A stretch of DNA of 64,000 nt from Adiantum capillus-veneris. Taxonomy: Eukaryota > Streptophyta > Polypodiopsida > Polypodiales > Pteridaceae. Shown one piece after another: positions 11,361 through 25,468 of this stretch. Both the position numbers and the translations under genes were made by a program. Below the pieces are notes generated by a model. The model was given only the letters and a program-made list of their open reading frames with translations. It made no database searches and had not been told where the DNA came from. Within the stretch, counting starts at the first letter, position 1, and every line of letters begins with the position of its first letter. Location: assembly GCA_014529385.2 (NCBI GenBank), contig CM043966.1, positions 41,690,537 through 41,754,536 of the forward strand, written 5' to 3'.

Positions 11361-12206
11361 CACTGTCGGTCTAAGAATATATATAGTTTTATATATAATA
11401 TTTATATTATATATATAATATCTTTCTATTTATTTATTTATATGTGTGTGTTTATGTACGTAAGGAGATCTTCAACTCGGTAAAGTGTTTTTAAGTACTT
11501 GTTTATACAATATATATAGTTATTTATACGTGTGTGTTTATGTACATATGCAGTTCTTCAACTCAGTAAAGTGTTCTTAATTACTATTTTATATGCAAGA
11601 GTCTATGCGTGTTTCATTACTTTGAGATCTTCGCCGAAACAAGTACAACCATCAATATTTTTTAGATTCCTAGTTTCAAATTGGCTTATTAGGCATTCAT
11701 CCTTGTTTGCAACAACACCTACATGGACAGGAAAGTATATTCTACTAAAAGTAGGGTAAATACTAAAGACATGCTCATCTTTTTCTTGCATTATATAAAA
11801 AACTCACATAGATTTTCTTTACATTTTTGGCTTTCAAACAGCTTGTAGTTACATTTGATGGTTCAGTTTAGCTACAAGATATCAACAATACCCTAAATTA
11901 TGACAGATCTTGAAGATGTGTTAGTAGACCAGGCCGATTAAAAGTATCACAGCTACTTCAATAATAATAAGTCAGACAGAGACATATGAATTATTCTCGC
12001 CAAGGCACTGAAGAGTGGAACACCATCATATAGTTAAAATAAGCATCATATAATTAAAATAAGTTGTTTACATGATTACGTAGGGAATCAAACCTGCACA
12101 CACACACACACACAGTACAACTTGCATCACACTAGTACAATTTATCATGTGCTAGTGCATATTTATTTAACTATATTATTTAGTGCATAATTATTTAAAT
12201 CTTGCC
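11361..12206. other. Intergenic, AT-rich, no gene seen
   Basis: Contains (TA)n around 11375-11440, a repeated phrase of the type 'tatacgtgtgtgtttatgtac' (near 11445 and 11525) and a short (CA)n at 12096-12112. No convincing coding sequence was found. Confidence 0.5.
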
Positions 12207-12563
12207 TCAATCTTCTACCACATTAGAGCTAGAGATGTCGACCAGGTTGATTGTGCGTTTGCAGACAAGCAAATGGTCAATCTCCGCCTGTAAAGCGGCC
12301 CTTCGAGAGCTATCTATGTACCCCCATGTCTCCCACTTGCCCAGAGCTTCTCGCATTGTCTCAAAGCCATCATTGAGTTCCTGGTCTCTGGTGTTGCGAG
12401 CGCGATTAAGGTGGTTGAACATCCGGATCGCCTTGTTTGTGTCACGCTCTCTTTGTGTAAACGTCTTCTTTTCTTCAAGGGGTGCATTGGGGGGGAGTTT
12501 GTGAAGCTCTTCATGGATTTTTGCAACTACCTCATTACCATTACTAGCATATCCTATAGGCAT
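12207..12563 (-). CDS. Small hypothetical protein, 118 aa
   Basis: An ATG-started frame on the minus strand encodes a hydrophilic, probably helical protein beginning MPIGYASNGNEVVAKIHEEL and ending SSNVVED. It is rich in Arg and Glu, has no signal peptide, membrane segment or recognisable motif, and has no related neighbours. Base composition is less AT-rich than the surroundings, which is the main argument for real coding. It could equally be a fragment of a retroelement gag gene. I do not recognise the family. Confidence 0.3.
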   Translation of the reverse strand: MPIGYASNGNEVVAKIHEELHKLPPNAPLEEKKTFTQRERDTNKAIRMFNHLNRARNTRDQELNDGFETMREALGKWETWGYIDSSRRAALQAEIDHLLVCKRTINLVDISSSNVVED

Positions 12564-12871
12564 TGTATAAGTACAGGGAAAATGAAAAAATCTCTCTTGA
12601 TTAGCACCTCCGATTCACTTGTGCAGCATATGGTGCTTGCCTTGTAACATTTATATAGGCTAAAGCACCATGCTCTCAAAAAGCATTGATAGTGATGGAA
12701 GAGTGGCATGTGTTAGTGACATGAGGGGTCCCACGCAGCATATGCTAACTGCTAAATTGGAGCGTGCAATAATATATGCATGATTTGTCAATATGAATAT
12801 AATAATCGTCTACTACTCCACCACTAACTTTTAAAGTGGGGTGTGCAATAAAATATGCATGATTTGTCACT

Positions 12872-13050
12872 ACGATTATTATTCCCCTATAAGATTTATA
12901 AGCATCTAAAAGTGCAATGAGTAGACAACACTAACTGCCTCTCTAAGGGCTCGGGAAACACTATGATTATTATTCTTCTATGAATACTATAGGCATATAA
13001 TAGTGCAATGAGTAACCACCACAAACTGCCTCTCTAAGGGCTCGGAAAAC
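12872..13050. repeat. 91-bp tandem duplication
   Basis: Two diverged copies start at 12872 and 12963. Both contain gattattattc, a block ending gtgcaatgagta, and ctgcctctctaagggctcgg. No gene is visible between 12564 and 13100. Confidence 0.7.
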
Positions 13051-13099
13051 ATTATTTGTGGACCCGGCTTTGGAACCTTTTCACACGCATATGAATAGG

Positions 13100-13103
<4 letters not shown>

Positions 13104-13188
<85 letters not shown>
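13104..13188. repeat. (CT)n(CA)n compound microsatellite
   Basis: A run of CT dinucleotides of about 53 bases passes directly into about 32 bases of CA. Confidence 0.95.
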
Positions 13189-13192
<4 letters not shown>

Positions 13193-13199
13193 GTGACAC

Positions 13200-13437
13200 A
13201 CACACATGTGAGTAGAAAGAGTGCACACAACCTCCTTCTTCACAACAAAACTCCACTTTCATCTCAATTAAAATGTGGGATATTTATAAAATATATAAAT
13301 TAAACCAACACATAAACAATTCTATACCAAGATACTAAATGAAATAATTTGAACCGGCCTGAGAACCTTCTTGCCCAAACTTGAGCCGGACTTTTTTCAT
13401 TTTGAACCTATCTTTCCTCTCTCCCCCTCATCTCCCA

Positions 13438-13492
<55 letters not shown>

Positions 13493-13744
13493 GAGTAGAA
13501 AACGTGCACACAACCTCCTTCTTCACAACAAAACTCCACTTTTACTTAACTCCACTTTCATCTCAATTAAAATGGAGGATATTTATAAAATATATACATT
13601 AAACCAACACATAAACAATTCTATACCAAGTTACTAAATGAAATAATTTGAACCGGCTTGAGAACCTTCTTGCCCAAACTTTAGCCGGACTTTTTTCATT
13701 TTGAACCTATCTTTCCTCTCTCCCCCTCATCTCCCACTCTCAGG

Positions 13745-13745
<1 letters not shown>
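13200..13745. repeat. Tandem repeat of about 282 bp, two copies
   Basis: The unit starts at 13208 and 13490 with gtgagtagaaa, runs through caaaactccactttcatctc and taaaccaacacataaacaat, then cttgcccaaactt(g/t)agccgg and ccccctcatctcccactctc, and ends in a CT/CA microsatellite. Part of the unit (the ctccttcttcacaacaaaac to actccatt region) occurs inverted at 4525-4770, so it is a dispersed family. Confidence 0.75.
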
Positions 13746-13775
<30 letters not shown>

Positions 13776-13968
13776 TCGGTACTCTCACACCCCGATCCTA
13801 TCTCTATTTCACAAGTATGTTTTTCTCTCTCCGTCTAATCCTTCTTCTCTCTCCTTCCCTCGGTACTTATTTAACATACCACAACGCCACCTTAGAGAGC
13901 ATACATATGAGTGGAATCCATGCTTCTATAAACTCGAAAAAGCATCACCTTTAGCAAAAAAACACGAA

Positions 13969-16055
13969 TTGATTAACTTGCAAATAAAATTAACCCCTAG
14001 GGAGGCAACCTACACTGAAGCCGAACAGTGGGTGATGGCCTTAGTTTTTGCTTGCAGGAAGTTCAAGGTGTATCTCATTGTGCGAAAGTTTTTTGTGCTA
14101 ACGGCCAATAATTTATTGCCAGAAGTAGTGTTACACTCGAAACCAGGGAAACGGATAATGAAATGGGTGATAGAGCTACAAGAATTTGAGTTTGAATTCA
14201 AAGTTGACCATACAAGTCGATCTCGAGTGGCAGATATTCTAGTCAGCAAGGCGGTTGATTTGCCAATCTATCCCAGGGTGGTGCAGGATGAAACCAAAGA
14301 GGAGCCTGACTTAGCGGAAGCTTTTACCATGTGGTTTGATGGAGCATATAGAAGGGTAATACAAAAAGTAGGTGGAGGTGTGGTGATACGAGATCCACGC
14401 AACAGGGTGATCTTTTCAAAGTCTACGATTTGGAGGATGTACATACCAATAATGAGGCGGAGTATCTTACCCTCCATTTAGGTTTGAAACAGTGTGTCGA
14501 GTTTGGTATATCGAGGTTGGTGGTGAAAGGTGATGCGATGTTAGTCATCAAGCAGTTATTGGGCCAATGGCAGGTGAAGCGGGATTCATTAAAGCATTGG
14601 TTCTATGCCATCAAGAAGTTGCTGAAGTTTTCTGAGGAGGTTCAGTGCAAGCATGTTAGAAGAGAGCAGAACCAAGAAGCAGATCAGCTTGCAAGCAACA
14701 AAGTACAAGTGCAAGTTGCAGGTATATATGTGGCCCCAGCCACCTATGCTGGTCGTGAAACCTTGAAAGAGATTGAAGACTTTTTGGATATCGGTCAATG
14801 CTCTGAAAGGTTGTCGAAGCTACAAAAGCAGAGGGTAGTACAGAAATCTCGCAAGTTTACACTTATAGGGGAGGATCTTATGATCTATGGATGGGATGAA
14901 GTGCTGCGAAGGGTACTTTATAAGGAAGAAATCGGTATGGTGTTGCAACAATGTCATGAGGAAAGTGGGCATCAAGGTAAAGACCAGGTTTTGTTTCGAA
15001 TCTTGAGAGCAGGTTTTTGGTGGCCGTCGATAGTACATGATGTGCCCTATTGGTGCAAAACCTTCCATGAATGTCAGACTATGGGCGAGAGGAGGCTGAT
15101 AGCCGAATCACAGGGAGCTATCATTACCCAAGATGATTTTGAGAAGTGGGGTTTGGATGCCATTGGTCCACTCCCGAAGTCGGCAAGCGGTAAAAAATAC
15201 ATTATATTGGCAATTGACTACCTTACCAGGTAGGTCGAGGCCAAGGCTGTCAAAGAGGTAAATGCAAATGTGGTAGCTCAGTTCGTGTTTGCCAGCATTT
15301 GTTGCCGTTTTGGTGTTCCATGGGTGCTGATCTCTGACAGAGGCCAAGGATTTTGAAGCAAATTGGTGCGGGCTTTAGTGGAAAAGCTGGGTATCCAACA
15401 CCGCTTCTCTTCGCCATATCACCCGCAGTGCAATGGTCTAGTAGAGAGTGCCAATGGGCAAATTGTGAAGATGTTGACCAAGTATGTTTATAAGCAGGTG
15501 ACAAAGTGGGAGGTGAACTTGGAGAAGTGTTTGTGGGCCTACCGCACATCCTACAAGGTGGCCACAAACTTCACTCCATTTGATCTGGTTTATGGTAAAA
15601 AGGCGGTTTTGCCAGTGCATGCACAACTAGGTGCATTGAAGGGTATGTGGCATGTCAGCGCCACTCAACAGGACGTGTTGCAAGATCGGATCACTAGTTT
15701 GGAGGATTTACAGATGGATAGGGAGGCTGCGGCAGACTTTTATGTGAAACAGAGAGATAAATGAGTGGCGAAGTTCAACAAGAGCTTGCCAAACAAGGAG
15801 ATTCAAGAGGGAGATATGGTGATGAAGTATGAGAGCTACTTGGACTTTACCTTCCAAAAGAAGTTCAAGAAGAAATGGACGGGTCCGTACAAAGTGCATA
15901 AAGCATTTCTGAATGGGACCTATCAGCTGGTGAGAGCCAATGGCAAGAATTTGAGGCATAGGGTGAATGGTGTGTGGCTCAAACTGTACTTTGACAGAGA
16001 GTTAGTGCCTGACATACACCAGATTGTAGCTACGTGGGTTGGGCAACCAACCTAG
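13969..16055 (+). pseudogene. Tat-type Ty3/gypsy polyprotein, 5'-truncated (RNase H - archaeal-type RNase H - integrase)
   Basis: The remnant starts inside the RT-linked RNase H (TYTEAEQWVMALVFACRKFK). A second, archaeal-type RNase H follows (MWFDGAYRRV, GGGVVIRDP, NNEAEY), the hallmark of the Tat/Ogre lineage. Then come the integrase zinc finger (HEESGH, WCKTFHEC), the catalytic core (WGLDAIGPLPKS, SDRGQGF, SSPYHPQCNGLVE) and a C-terminal domain (WTGPYKV, NGVWLKLYF). Gag, protease and RT are missing. A frameshift lies near 14430 within the second RNase H. In-frame stops sit at 15231 (TAG, where Trp is expected), 15355 (TGA) and 15762 (TGA, where Arg is likely). The element is therefore dead. 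Confidence 0.88.
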
Positions 16056-16069
16056 ACAAAGGGAGATTA

Positions 16070-17790
<1,721 letters not shown>

Positions 17791-17799
17791 TAGCAATGC

Positions 17800-20298
17800 A
17801 ACATCATACGTGAGAGACATGAGGAATCAAAGAAATATTAGACTCATGTTGAGCTTATGTAGAAAATGCTTACTTTCATTATCCAAAAAATTAGGTTTTT
17901 CATTACAAACCCTGGCCTTCATACCTTAGCCAAGATTCAAAGAATGAATTCCTAGCTATTTGAACTCAATACAAAGCTTAAAAATTGCATACGATTACAA
18001 ATTTGGAGGCCCTCAACCCCTCTAGACTCATTGGCACTTAATAATGTTACAATGGCTTTGGACTTTGCGGGATTTCTCAGTAATACAAAGGGGTTTAATA
18101 CATTCAATTGGCTTTAAAAAAATGAGTGGTGTCCCTTTTGATGCTCTTTCTTCGGTTTTTGTTAGCTGAGCAGCTAACAAAAGTACGTGCAACAAGATAT
18201 GAGCTCAATAGAAAGGGCAATTTATCTTATGAAGTTACAAAAAATGTACAGCATATATATCGGGGTTTTATTCAAAAAGTAAAACTCTTGGTACATAAGG
18301 GATCTTTTTATCAAGAAAGTTGATACATAAGGGCTCTCTATATGCATAGAAAAATGTAGAATATGGGGGTTTATAAATACATGTTGAATGCATATGCTGT
18401 ATAGGAATCTCTACATAATGATGCCCCAAAAAGGTCGAATGGTTCTAAATTAAAAAATAGAGAATGAAGAAAATTTAGAAACCAAAAATTGATGCAAAGA
18501 CACAGAGTAACATCAATGTAAATTATGCTCAAAGTTTGTATAGTTTATCGATCCAATTGACCACTGCAGATTCTTGATCAGCAAATGGAGCCCATATTGA
18601 GCACACTTGAGCACATTCTCAACTCCCTTCGCGTGATGATGGATTGTTAGCAACAATATACACAACAAGGGGATTATCTAAAACAAGCATATAGAAAGTG
18701 ACAAATCTTTAACTATAAAATCAATGCAAAAATACTTATCTCTCCCAACTGTTGCTACCGAGGTATTGTGAACTCCTTGCCTCCACTTGCACCCTTAGGG
18801 CACTAGCTCCAAATCTTAGGGTTCTCACAATGTTCCTTTTTTATGCACCTCTAACCTTCTTTGTTGGCTTCTCGAGGGGTGCACCTCAAAAAATTTAGCG
18901 TATAATTGCCTTCAAAAGGAGGGGTATTTATATTCGCTTCTTCAAATTCTTTTTAGTCCAAACTCATGCAAAAACCACCACTTTCGCATATGACACAGGT
19001 CCATCCTCTTCAACCTTATCTTGAACATACTCATGCAGGAAATCCTTAAGTTTTCTCTTCAAAAAACCGACATTCTCTGCAGTAATTATCTTGATAATTT
19101 TGGTGGTGTATCATTTCTTGGTGCTACCTCTTTGCACATTCCTAAGGCCCAGCCATATTCATTGGCTACCCCCTTAAAGTGGTTTCCCACCCTCAAGAGG
19201 GGGTAGTCACGGTGGCGTGATTGCTCCAGGATGCCAAGATGGGAGGTGAATTTCATATGGCTATCGGACTTGCTAAAGATACAAAAAATAAAACCTCCTT
19301 TTTTCTAGTTTTAAAAAGAACAGGAACGTGCAAGAAAAAAGAGTTGGACAATTTCCTTATTAGTAGGGATTCTAATGGTGCATTGCCTTGGAGGGGAAGA
19401 AGGGAGAAGAAGGAGAGTTTTTTGGAGTGGGAAATTTATTTCTCACCATTGAAAGTACTTGCAGCTTCTTGATTCAATCTACTCACATCATCTACATCGT
19501 TGGCTTGGAGCACAAAAAGAAAGAAGAAAAACCATTATCTAGTAGGTGTTTTTGGACCGAATTGTATCGGTGCATGCCGTTTGAGCTGGTTAATCACTTG
19601 GCTAATTTGTCAACGTGCATGCCGACTAAATTTTGAGCATGCAGTTGATTAATTTTGTTTTGATTATTAGATTCTTGGTTTTGGGTTAATTTACAGTGCT
19701 TGGTTATTAAATTATTTTTTAATCATCTTAAATTCTCTCTATTCATCTACAATCAGTTAAATTATACCATAATTGTTGTCTTTATGCTCTTAATTATTCT
19801 ACTTTGCCCCTCTCACAACCACAATGTCATGCCCAACGTTTACTTGGTATCCCCTTGAGCAATAACTTTTTTGAAATCTTTTTGGCAAACTTGATGTAAA
19901 ATCAATTGGGGTGATACAACAATGGTCTATAGCAAACTATGCAATAGTTTGTAGCAATCTTGCATCAGTAGCATTTGCATCATTAGTAATTCATAAATTA
20001 TATGTGGGAATGTGCAGATGGATACTCAAGGAGAGACGATAGAACATATTCAAGAATGTTAGAAACAACCATGACATGTATGCTGAAAGAAGTTCTCATG
20101 ATGCCAAAATTTTTAAAAATTGTTCAATCAATTCAAAGCTATTTGATCAAGATGAAACAAAGGAAGAAGCATTAGATGCAACACATATTGAGAGAAATAT
20201 ATTTGGATGGTTATGATCCAAAAGGCTTTCTTGTGTGGTACATTAGAGATGAAGTCCAAGGAAATGCCAAATAATCGGATGAGTTTATAATTTGCAAA
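17800..20298. other. Intergenic, no gene recognised
   Basis: AT-rich sequence with short interrupted frames only. The segment 20150-20260 gives a short translatable stretch (YLDGYDPKGFLVW) that could be retroelement debris, but it is not enough to annotate. Confidence 0.4.
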
Positions 20299-20987
20299 AT
20301 TAGTGGCTCTAGAATTGTGTGTGCAAGTATAAGAGATTGCTAGGTCGATAACATGAAGGTTTTGATGGGAGTTAAAATCCTATTATAGCTATACTAAAGT
20401 CTCAACATGCCTAGGATCTATAGATGATTCCTTTTTACCAACATTTTAGACCACTATTGCCATCCATAAATTCCTAGATATGGTAGGAGACTTAACCTTA
20501 ACTACTAGCGAGCCTTGTAAAAGGTACCCAATTAACTAACAAAGCCTTTGCAAAGTTTCCTTATTCTCCACACATGATCTTAAAAAAATATTCTCCTCTT
20601 GCTAACCTCTAGAGGCACTCACTCAATGAGAGATAGGAGATGCTCTAGAATTAGTGGCTCTAGAATTGTGTATGCAAGTATAAGAGATTGCTAGGTCGAT
20701 AACATGAATTTTTTGGTGGGAATTAAAATCCTCTATAGCTAGACTAAAGTCTCAACATGCTTAGGATCTATAGATGATTCCTTTTTACCCGCATTTTACA
20801 GCCACTATTGCCATCCATAAATTCCTTATCAGGAGACTTATCCTTAACTACTAGCGAGTCTTGTAAAAGGTATCCAATTAACTAAAAAGCCTTTGCAAAG
20901 TTTACTTATTCTCCACGCATGACGTTAGAAAAATCTTCTCCTCTTGCTAACCTCTAGAGGCACTCACCCAATGCGAGATAGGAGATG
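20299..20987. repeat. 351-bp tandem duplication
   Basis: Copy 1 starts at 20299 and copy 2 at 20650 with attagtggctctagaattgtg. Both run through ctaggtcgataacatga, taaagtctcaacatgc, ttaactactagcgag and caatg(a/c)gagataggagatgct. They differ by scattered substitutions and small indels, so the duplication is not recent. Confidence 0.85.
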
Positions 20988-21671
20988 CTATAACCATGTC
21001 TTATTCTCTGCTAACCATGGTATGTCTTCACTAAATGCAAGTTCCATTTGGCAAGAAGATTCCCTATTAGTAACTTTATTCTCAAGGAACCTTTCATTGA
21101 TGTTTAAATTTGTTTACCTTTAAACGAAAGAATACTTTCAACAAACAACTCTTTTCAACTCGACTTAGAAAACACATGCTTGTCTCTTGTGATGCAAATC
21201 ACACTGCTTAACTCTTTTTGGACATTCTAGGCTTCTCTTACTAAGGTCAACTCACGTATCAACAATGAAAAAATTGATAATTTGACTTATGAGGATAGGT
21301 GCGCGTGCAAGAGCAGTCTGCGATTAGGATGGTCATTAAAAAGGGTTGGATCTTGAAAATTTTTCTAGAGTTAGACTACTTAGAGCTACTAGACAAGAAA
21401 TTTGAGTATCAAATAAGCTGGACAAATCTAATTAATGGTTCAAAATCTTCAGACCGGATGACATTAAACCAAATGGCATAGAATCACACAAGGTATATTC
21501 AAATGAGTCTAACACCAAACTCCAGACAAATGGAACTCATGATCAAATCATAGAACATCAAAATAGGTCAAATGAATGTATAAAATCAATGGACAAGTTT
21601 AGTTTATAGAGTCACTAAATGAGACATAACTCAATGTATGGTTCACATTACCATATACAAGTAGATACAAA

Positions 21672-22082
21672 CTATTCACATTCACACTCAAGGTTCAGTG
21701 ATACATTGGATAGAAGACTGTGAAAATGATTGTTTGATAGTTTGGGATCAGGTTCTAGCTCGAGGGATCCAAATGATACAAGCAGTCGATAACAAGCTCT
21801 CATACAGAGATGGTGGTCCACAAGTTTTTTGGTTGGACCCAGATTGTCTAGCCACCATCTGGTTATAAAGAGTCTTTGAGGTTGTATTGTCCTTATGATT
21901 AGCCAGTAAATTGCCTCTTGTTCCAGTTGCTCCTTTCTTAAAGTAAGCATCTCCTGATCATAAGGAGTGAGCTGACAATATTGTTTCATATATGGATCAT
22001 AGATTGACTTGTTGACCTTTTTTGACTTGGCTAGAGAACTTGGCTCTAGTGATTTTGTGTGACAGATGGAGGCAGTTGTCAT
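21672..22082 (-). CDS. Hypothetical ORF, 136 aa, probably the tail of a decayed gene
   Basis: An ATG-started minus-strand frame (MTTASICHTKSLEPSS) includes LTPYDQEMLTLRKEQLEQEA and a Trp-rich stretch (FITRWWLDNLGP). I do not recognise it. Upstream on the same strand (22170-22490, then 22870-23090 and 23160-23600) are further broken open stretches, so it may be the C-terminal part of one older, longer reading frame. Confidence 0.3.
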   Translation of the reverse strand: MTTASICHTKSLEPSSLAKSKKVNKSIYDPYMKQYCQLTPYDQEMLTLRKEQLEQEAIYWLIIRTIQPQRLFITRWWLDNLGPTKKLVDHHLCMRACYRLLVSFGSLELEPDPKLSNNHFHSLLSNVSLNLECECE

Positions 22083-22099
22083 CTAACTAGTTGGATATG

Positions 22100-23600
22100 G
22101 TTGGTTCACTTTGATTTTGGCCTCAACCAAAATATCAGCCATCTCTTTGAACTATGGCTTGTGTCTAGCCCTATTGGATAGATCCTTCTCTAGGATTTTA
22201 GATGCTTCGATGGACAATTGGAGAAGATCATTTATGTACTTAATCATATCCCTAAAGTTGGCCAAATCGTTTTTGATTTCAGAGATTGTATCCTTCATTT
22301 CAATGCTACTGCACACAAAGGTCCAAGCTACCCATAAAGCATTGGTGTGCTAGAGTCTCAAGATTTGTGTGTTCATTCTGGTCAACTTCTTGATCAGGGG
22401 AATTCCATTGAAATCTACCTTCGGGATCACATACTCTAGGAGTCTACTCGACACTTGTATTCCATTTGGATAAGAAGGTACCTGACATTGTTCTTGATCA
22501 TGATAGCTTTAAGCTTTTGACTTTGCTACCATTCTCCTAGCTCCTACGTATAGCGTTTAAAACCTTTCCAAATCAAAGTATGCATCATCATCCTTTAGAA
22601 AGTCTACATTTGGATCTTCTTTTCCCTTCTCAACCAAACATTCAGACTAAAAATTGATCCAAAAATAGGGAGGTGCTTTGAGTATCTGAGTCCTTCTCCA
22701 TCTAGATATCTTTACCCTTGTATGGATATGCCAACATCAATTGGTTCTGTGTCTGACATTTCTGCTGCTTTTGAGACTGATTAGGTTGGCTGGCTTGGTT
22801 TTCTAGAGCTGTGTGTTCCTTTTTTTTAGGTTGATCTGGATCTTGATCAACATTGATCAAGGGTATCATCATCATTGTTGTATTTCTTGTGAAAGGATTT
22901 TAGAGTCCGATTCAGTGGTGTCATATTCTCTATCATCCTCATCCTCATCCTCATCCTCATCCTCGTCATCTTTATCCACTTTGTCTTCTACATTTGTTAG
23001 TATCTTTTCCAGCTTGAGGTGTGCAATGAGTAACTGGTTGGTGAGTATAGAAGTGTATTCAAAAGCAGAAGAACTCTTGTTGTCCACTAAGTGTATTCTG
23101 AAGAAGAAGCACTTAGGTTGTCCTTCATGTTCTCCACTAATTGTTGCAACTCTTCTAGGTTCAAAGTGATATTTCCCTTTAAGTCAATAATATCCACCAA
23201 GGATTGATAGATATATTTATCTAAAATGCCTTATTTCATCACATTGTTAGTTGCCTTTAAGGTGTGAATACCAGCTTTCTTCTTACTCAGAATTGACTCA
23301 TATTTAGAGGTTTTTTGCTAAAATTCTCTCGTCATGCTCTTGTTTTGGGCAATCAGACTAACTCAAAATTGACTCATATTTAGAGGTTTTTTGTTGAAGT
23401 TCCTTGGTCAGACTCTTGTTCTAGGAAATCAGGTTAGAGTCTATAGTTTCCAGCTCTTAAAACTCCTTTTGCATTTCCTTAATAATATTTTTGTACTGCT
23501 CACTAGCTTCTTGTTCTTCTTTAAGTAGACTTTGTGGGTTTCATTTCTTGTTGCTGAATGGCTTAGTCTAAATTGAGAATGAGGTTTGGATGTGAATGAT
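22100..23600 (-). pseudogene. Traces of a decayed minus-strand reading frame (coiled coil plus acidic Asp/Glu repeat)
   Basis: Reading leftwards: 23600-23160 encodes coiled-coil-like sequence in which KTSKYESIL occurs twice. 23087-22872 encodes an acidic run of alternating Asp and Glu, ending in ILSQEI. 22490-22170 encodes VDFNGIPLIKKLTRMN and a heptad-like IEMKDTISEIKNDL. The pieces lie in different frames separated by stops. Coiled coil plus acidic linker would fit a structural protein of a retroelement or pararetrovirus-like insertion, but no diagnostic motif was found. Confidence 0.3.
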
Positions 23601-23910
23601 TTACTAAAACCAAAACAATAATTAGTTTTGTATGAGGTTTTGTTTACCTAACAAGAAGCGGGACTTATTTTGAGATTTTTGTCTTTGGACTTTGTACTCT
23701 TTTGAAATCACATATTGTTTATATAATAATTCTTGATGAAAACATTATCACTCCCATTCTATATGTGCAAAATTTATCCATTTTCTTAAATTCAATATCA
23801 TACACCATTTGATTGTATTGTATGATTCAGAAATCTATTTCACATGAAAATTAAGAAAAGCTATTTCAACCTTTCAATAATAACTTATGGTCTTTAATTT
23901 CTCATGAGGC

Positions 23911-24116
<206 letters not shown>

Positions 24117-24232
24117 AGCATCATCAACCTTGAAGGTTAAATATGACATATGGGATCAAAATAAACATGTGGGGTGTGTGGAGCTGATACATGACTCTCG
24201 ATGCTCAACAATTATGAAGATGGGCCACACAA

Positions 24233-25468
24233 TTAAGAGTCCACATTGTGATTGGGAGAGGAATGTGCACGGGGAGAGCTCATGGCTGAAAATATGGGAA
24301 AAGAAAGCTCTAATGTGATTACAAGTTGAGCACTCAAGTAGGGTTTCATACTCTGACTCACAAATTTTGGGGGCATGAAGTGCATAGTCAATGAGATTCC
24401 TTGTCGCTGTCCCAATGCCCTATCTCGCATTTTAGAGAATGAGAGCTGAGTCGGATGGGGATAATATTGCAAGCCGCACTCAAAGGGGATGGGCTTGAGC
24501 ATCTAAGGGTGTGTGTGGTTCTCACGTTTGGAGAAGAAGATGGTTTCTTTCTTTTGTTGGGGGAAATATATAACGTATGAAATGTGAACCCTTGGATTTC
24601 TCTCGAGTGGTGTTACATTGGTGTTGTAAAAAGCTTCATTCACTTTGGAGTCAATCGAGGATTTTTGAAGCAAGAGTAGTTCATCCCATCTTCCAAACCA
24701 CTTCTTGATGTCTTGCATCCACCGTGAACTAAATATTTTGCTTTTGTGTGTTTCTTGAACTTTTCTACTTGCTTTCCATTTAATTCTCAAAAGCTGATGT
24801 ATAGAATTTTTTTGCATCTTTACTATGTACTCCACGACTCTATCCATACCCATAATCTCAATGGGAAGTCATCTCGACTCAAGAAGTAAGATTGTGTTTG
24901 TGTCTTGACTTGGAGAAAGCTCGTATGAAAACATTTTTGAATATTTTTAAACTCTTTCCAAGTAGACTTAGAGATGATACCACCCTTTAACCAACGTGTC
25001 AAAGAGATATTTCTTGAGAACCCAACTTTTAGTATCTTTTGCATTGCACATTTTCTCAAATGCATAGTCATGCACATAGTAGGCTCTCCTTCGAGCTTCC
25101 AAGCATTGCATAGCAAAGTCGTTCCATTCATGATTGGATGAAACCTCATTCCAAGGTACTTGAAACTCTCTGCCACTTCAAGGGGCTTTTTATTGTACAG
25201 AATGCATGGCTTCTCCTTGTTGAGACTTTTCACATACGTAGGCTATGTTTTGGATCCATTCACAATAAGCACAAGACAATCATAATCTTTTGTGCATCTT
25301 CTAAAGTATTGAAAAAAGAACTATGACATCCACATGTAACAAACACATGATCACTACACTTGCAATCATAACCTTCTCAATGCCTTCTTGTTGGATAAAC
25401 TCAAGTACCATGTGTCATAATTCATCAACGAGTAGCCCAAAGAGAGTCAATGAAGGTGCGTACCCTTG
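24233..25468 (-). pseudogene. LINE (non-LTR retrotransposon), C-terminal half of the reverse transcriptase and 3' part
   Basis: Minus-strand frames read GYAPSLTLFGLLVDEL just inside the break, then EVAESFKYLGMRFHPI (the conserved block after the RT fingers/palm), a Trp-rich thumb region, LSRDDFPLRLWVWIE, and the region before the C-terminal Cys/His segment (about 24300: CESEYETLLECSTCNHIR). Many stops and frameshifts break it. The 5' part lies about 20 kb away at 45550-46330. The conserved RT motif GVKQG is completed only by joining the two pieces across the inserted LTR retrotransposon. Confidence 0.75.
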
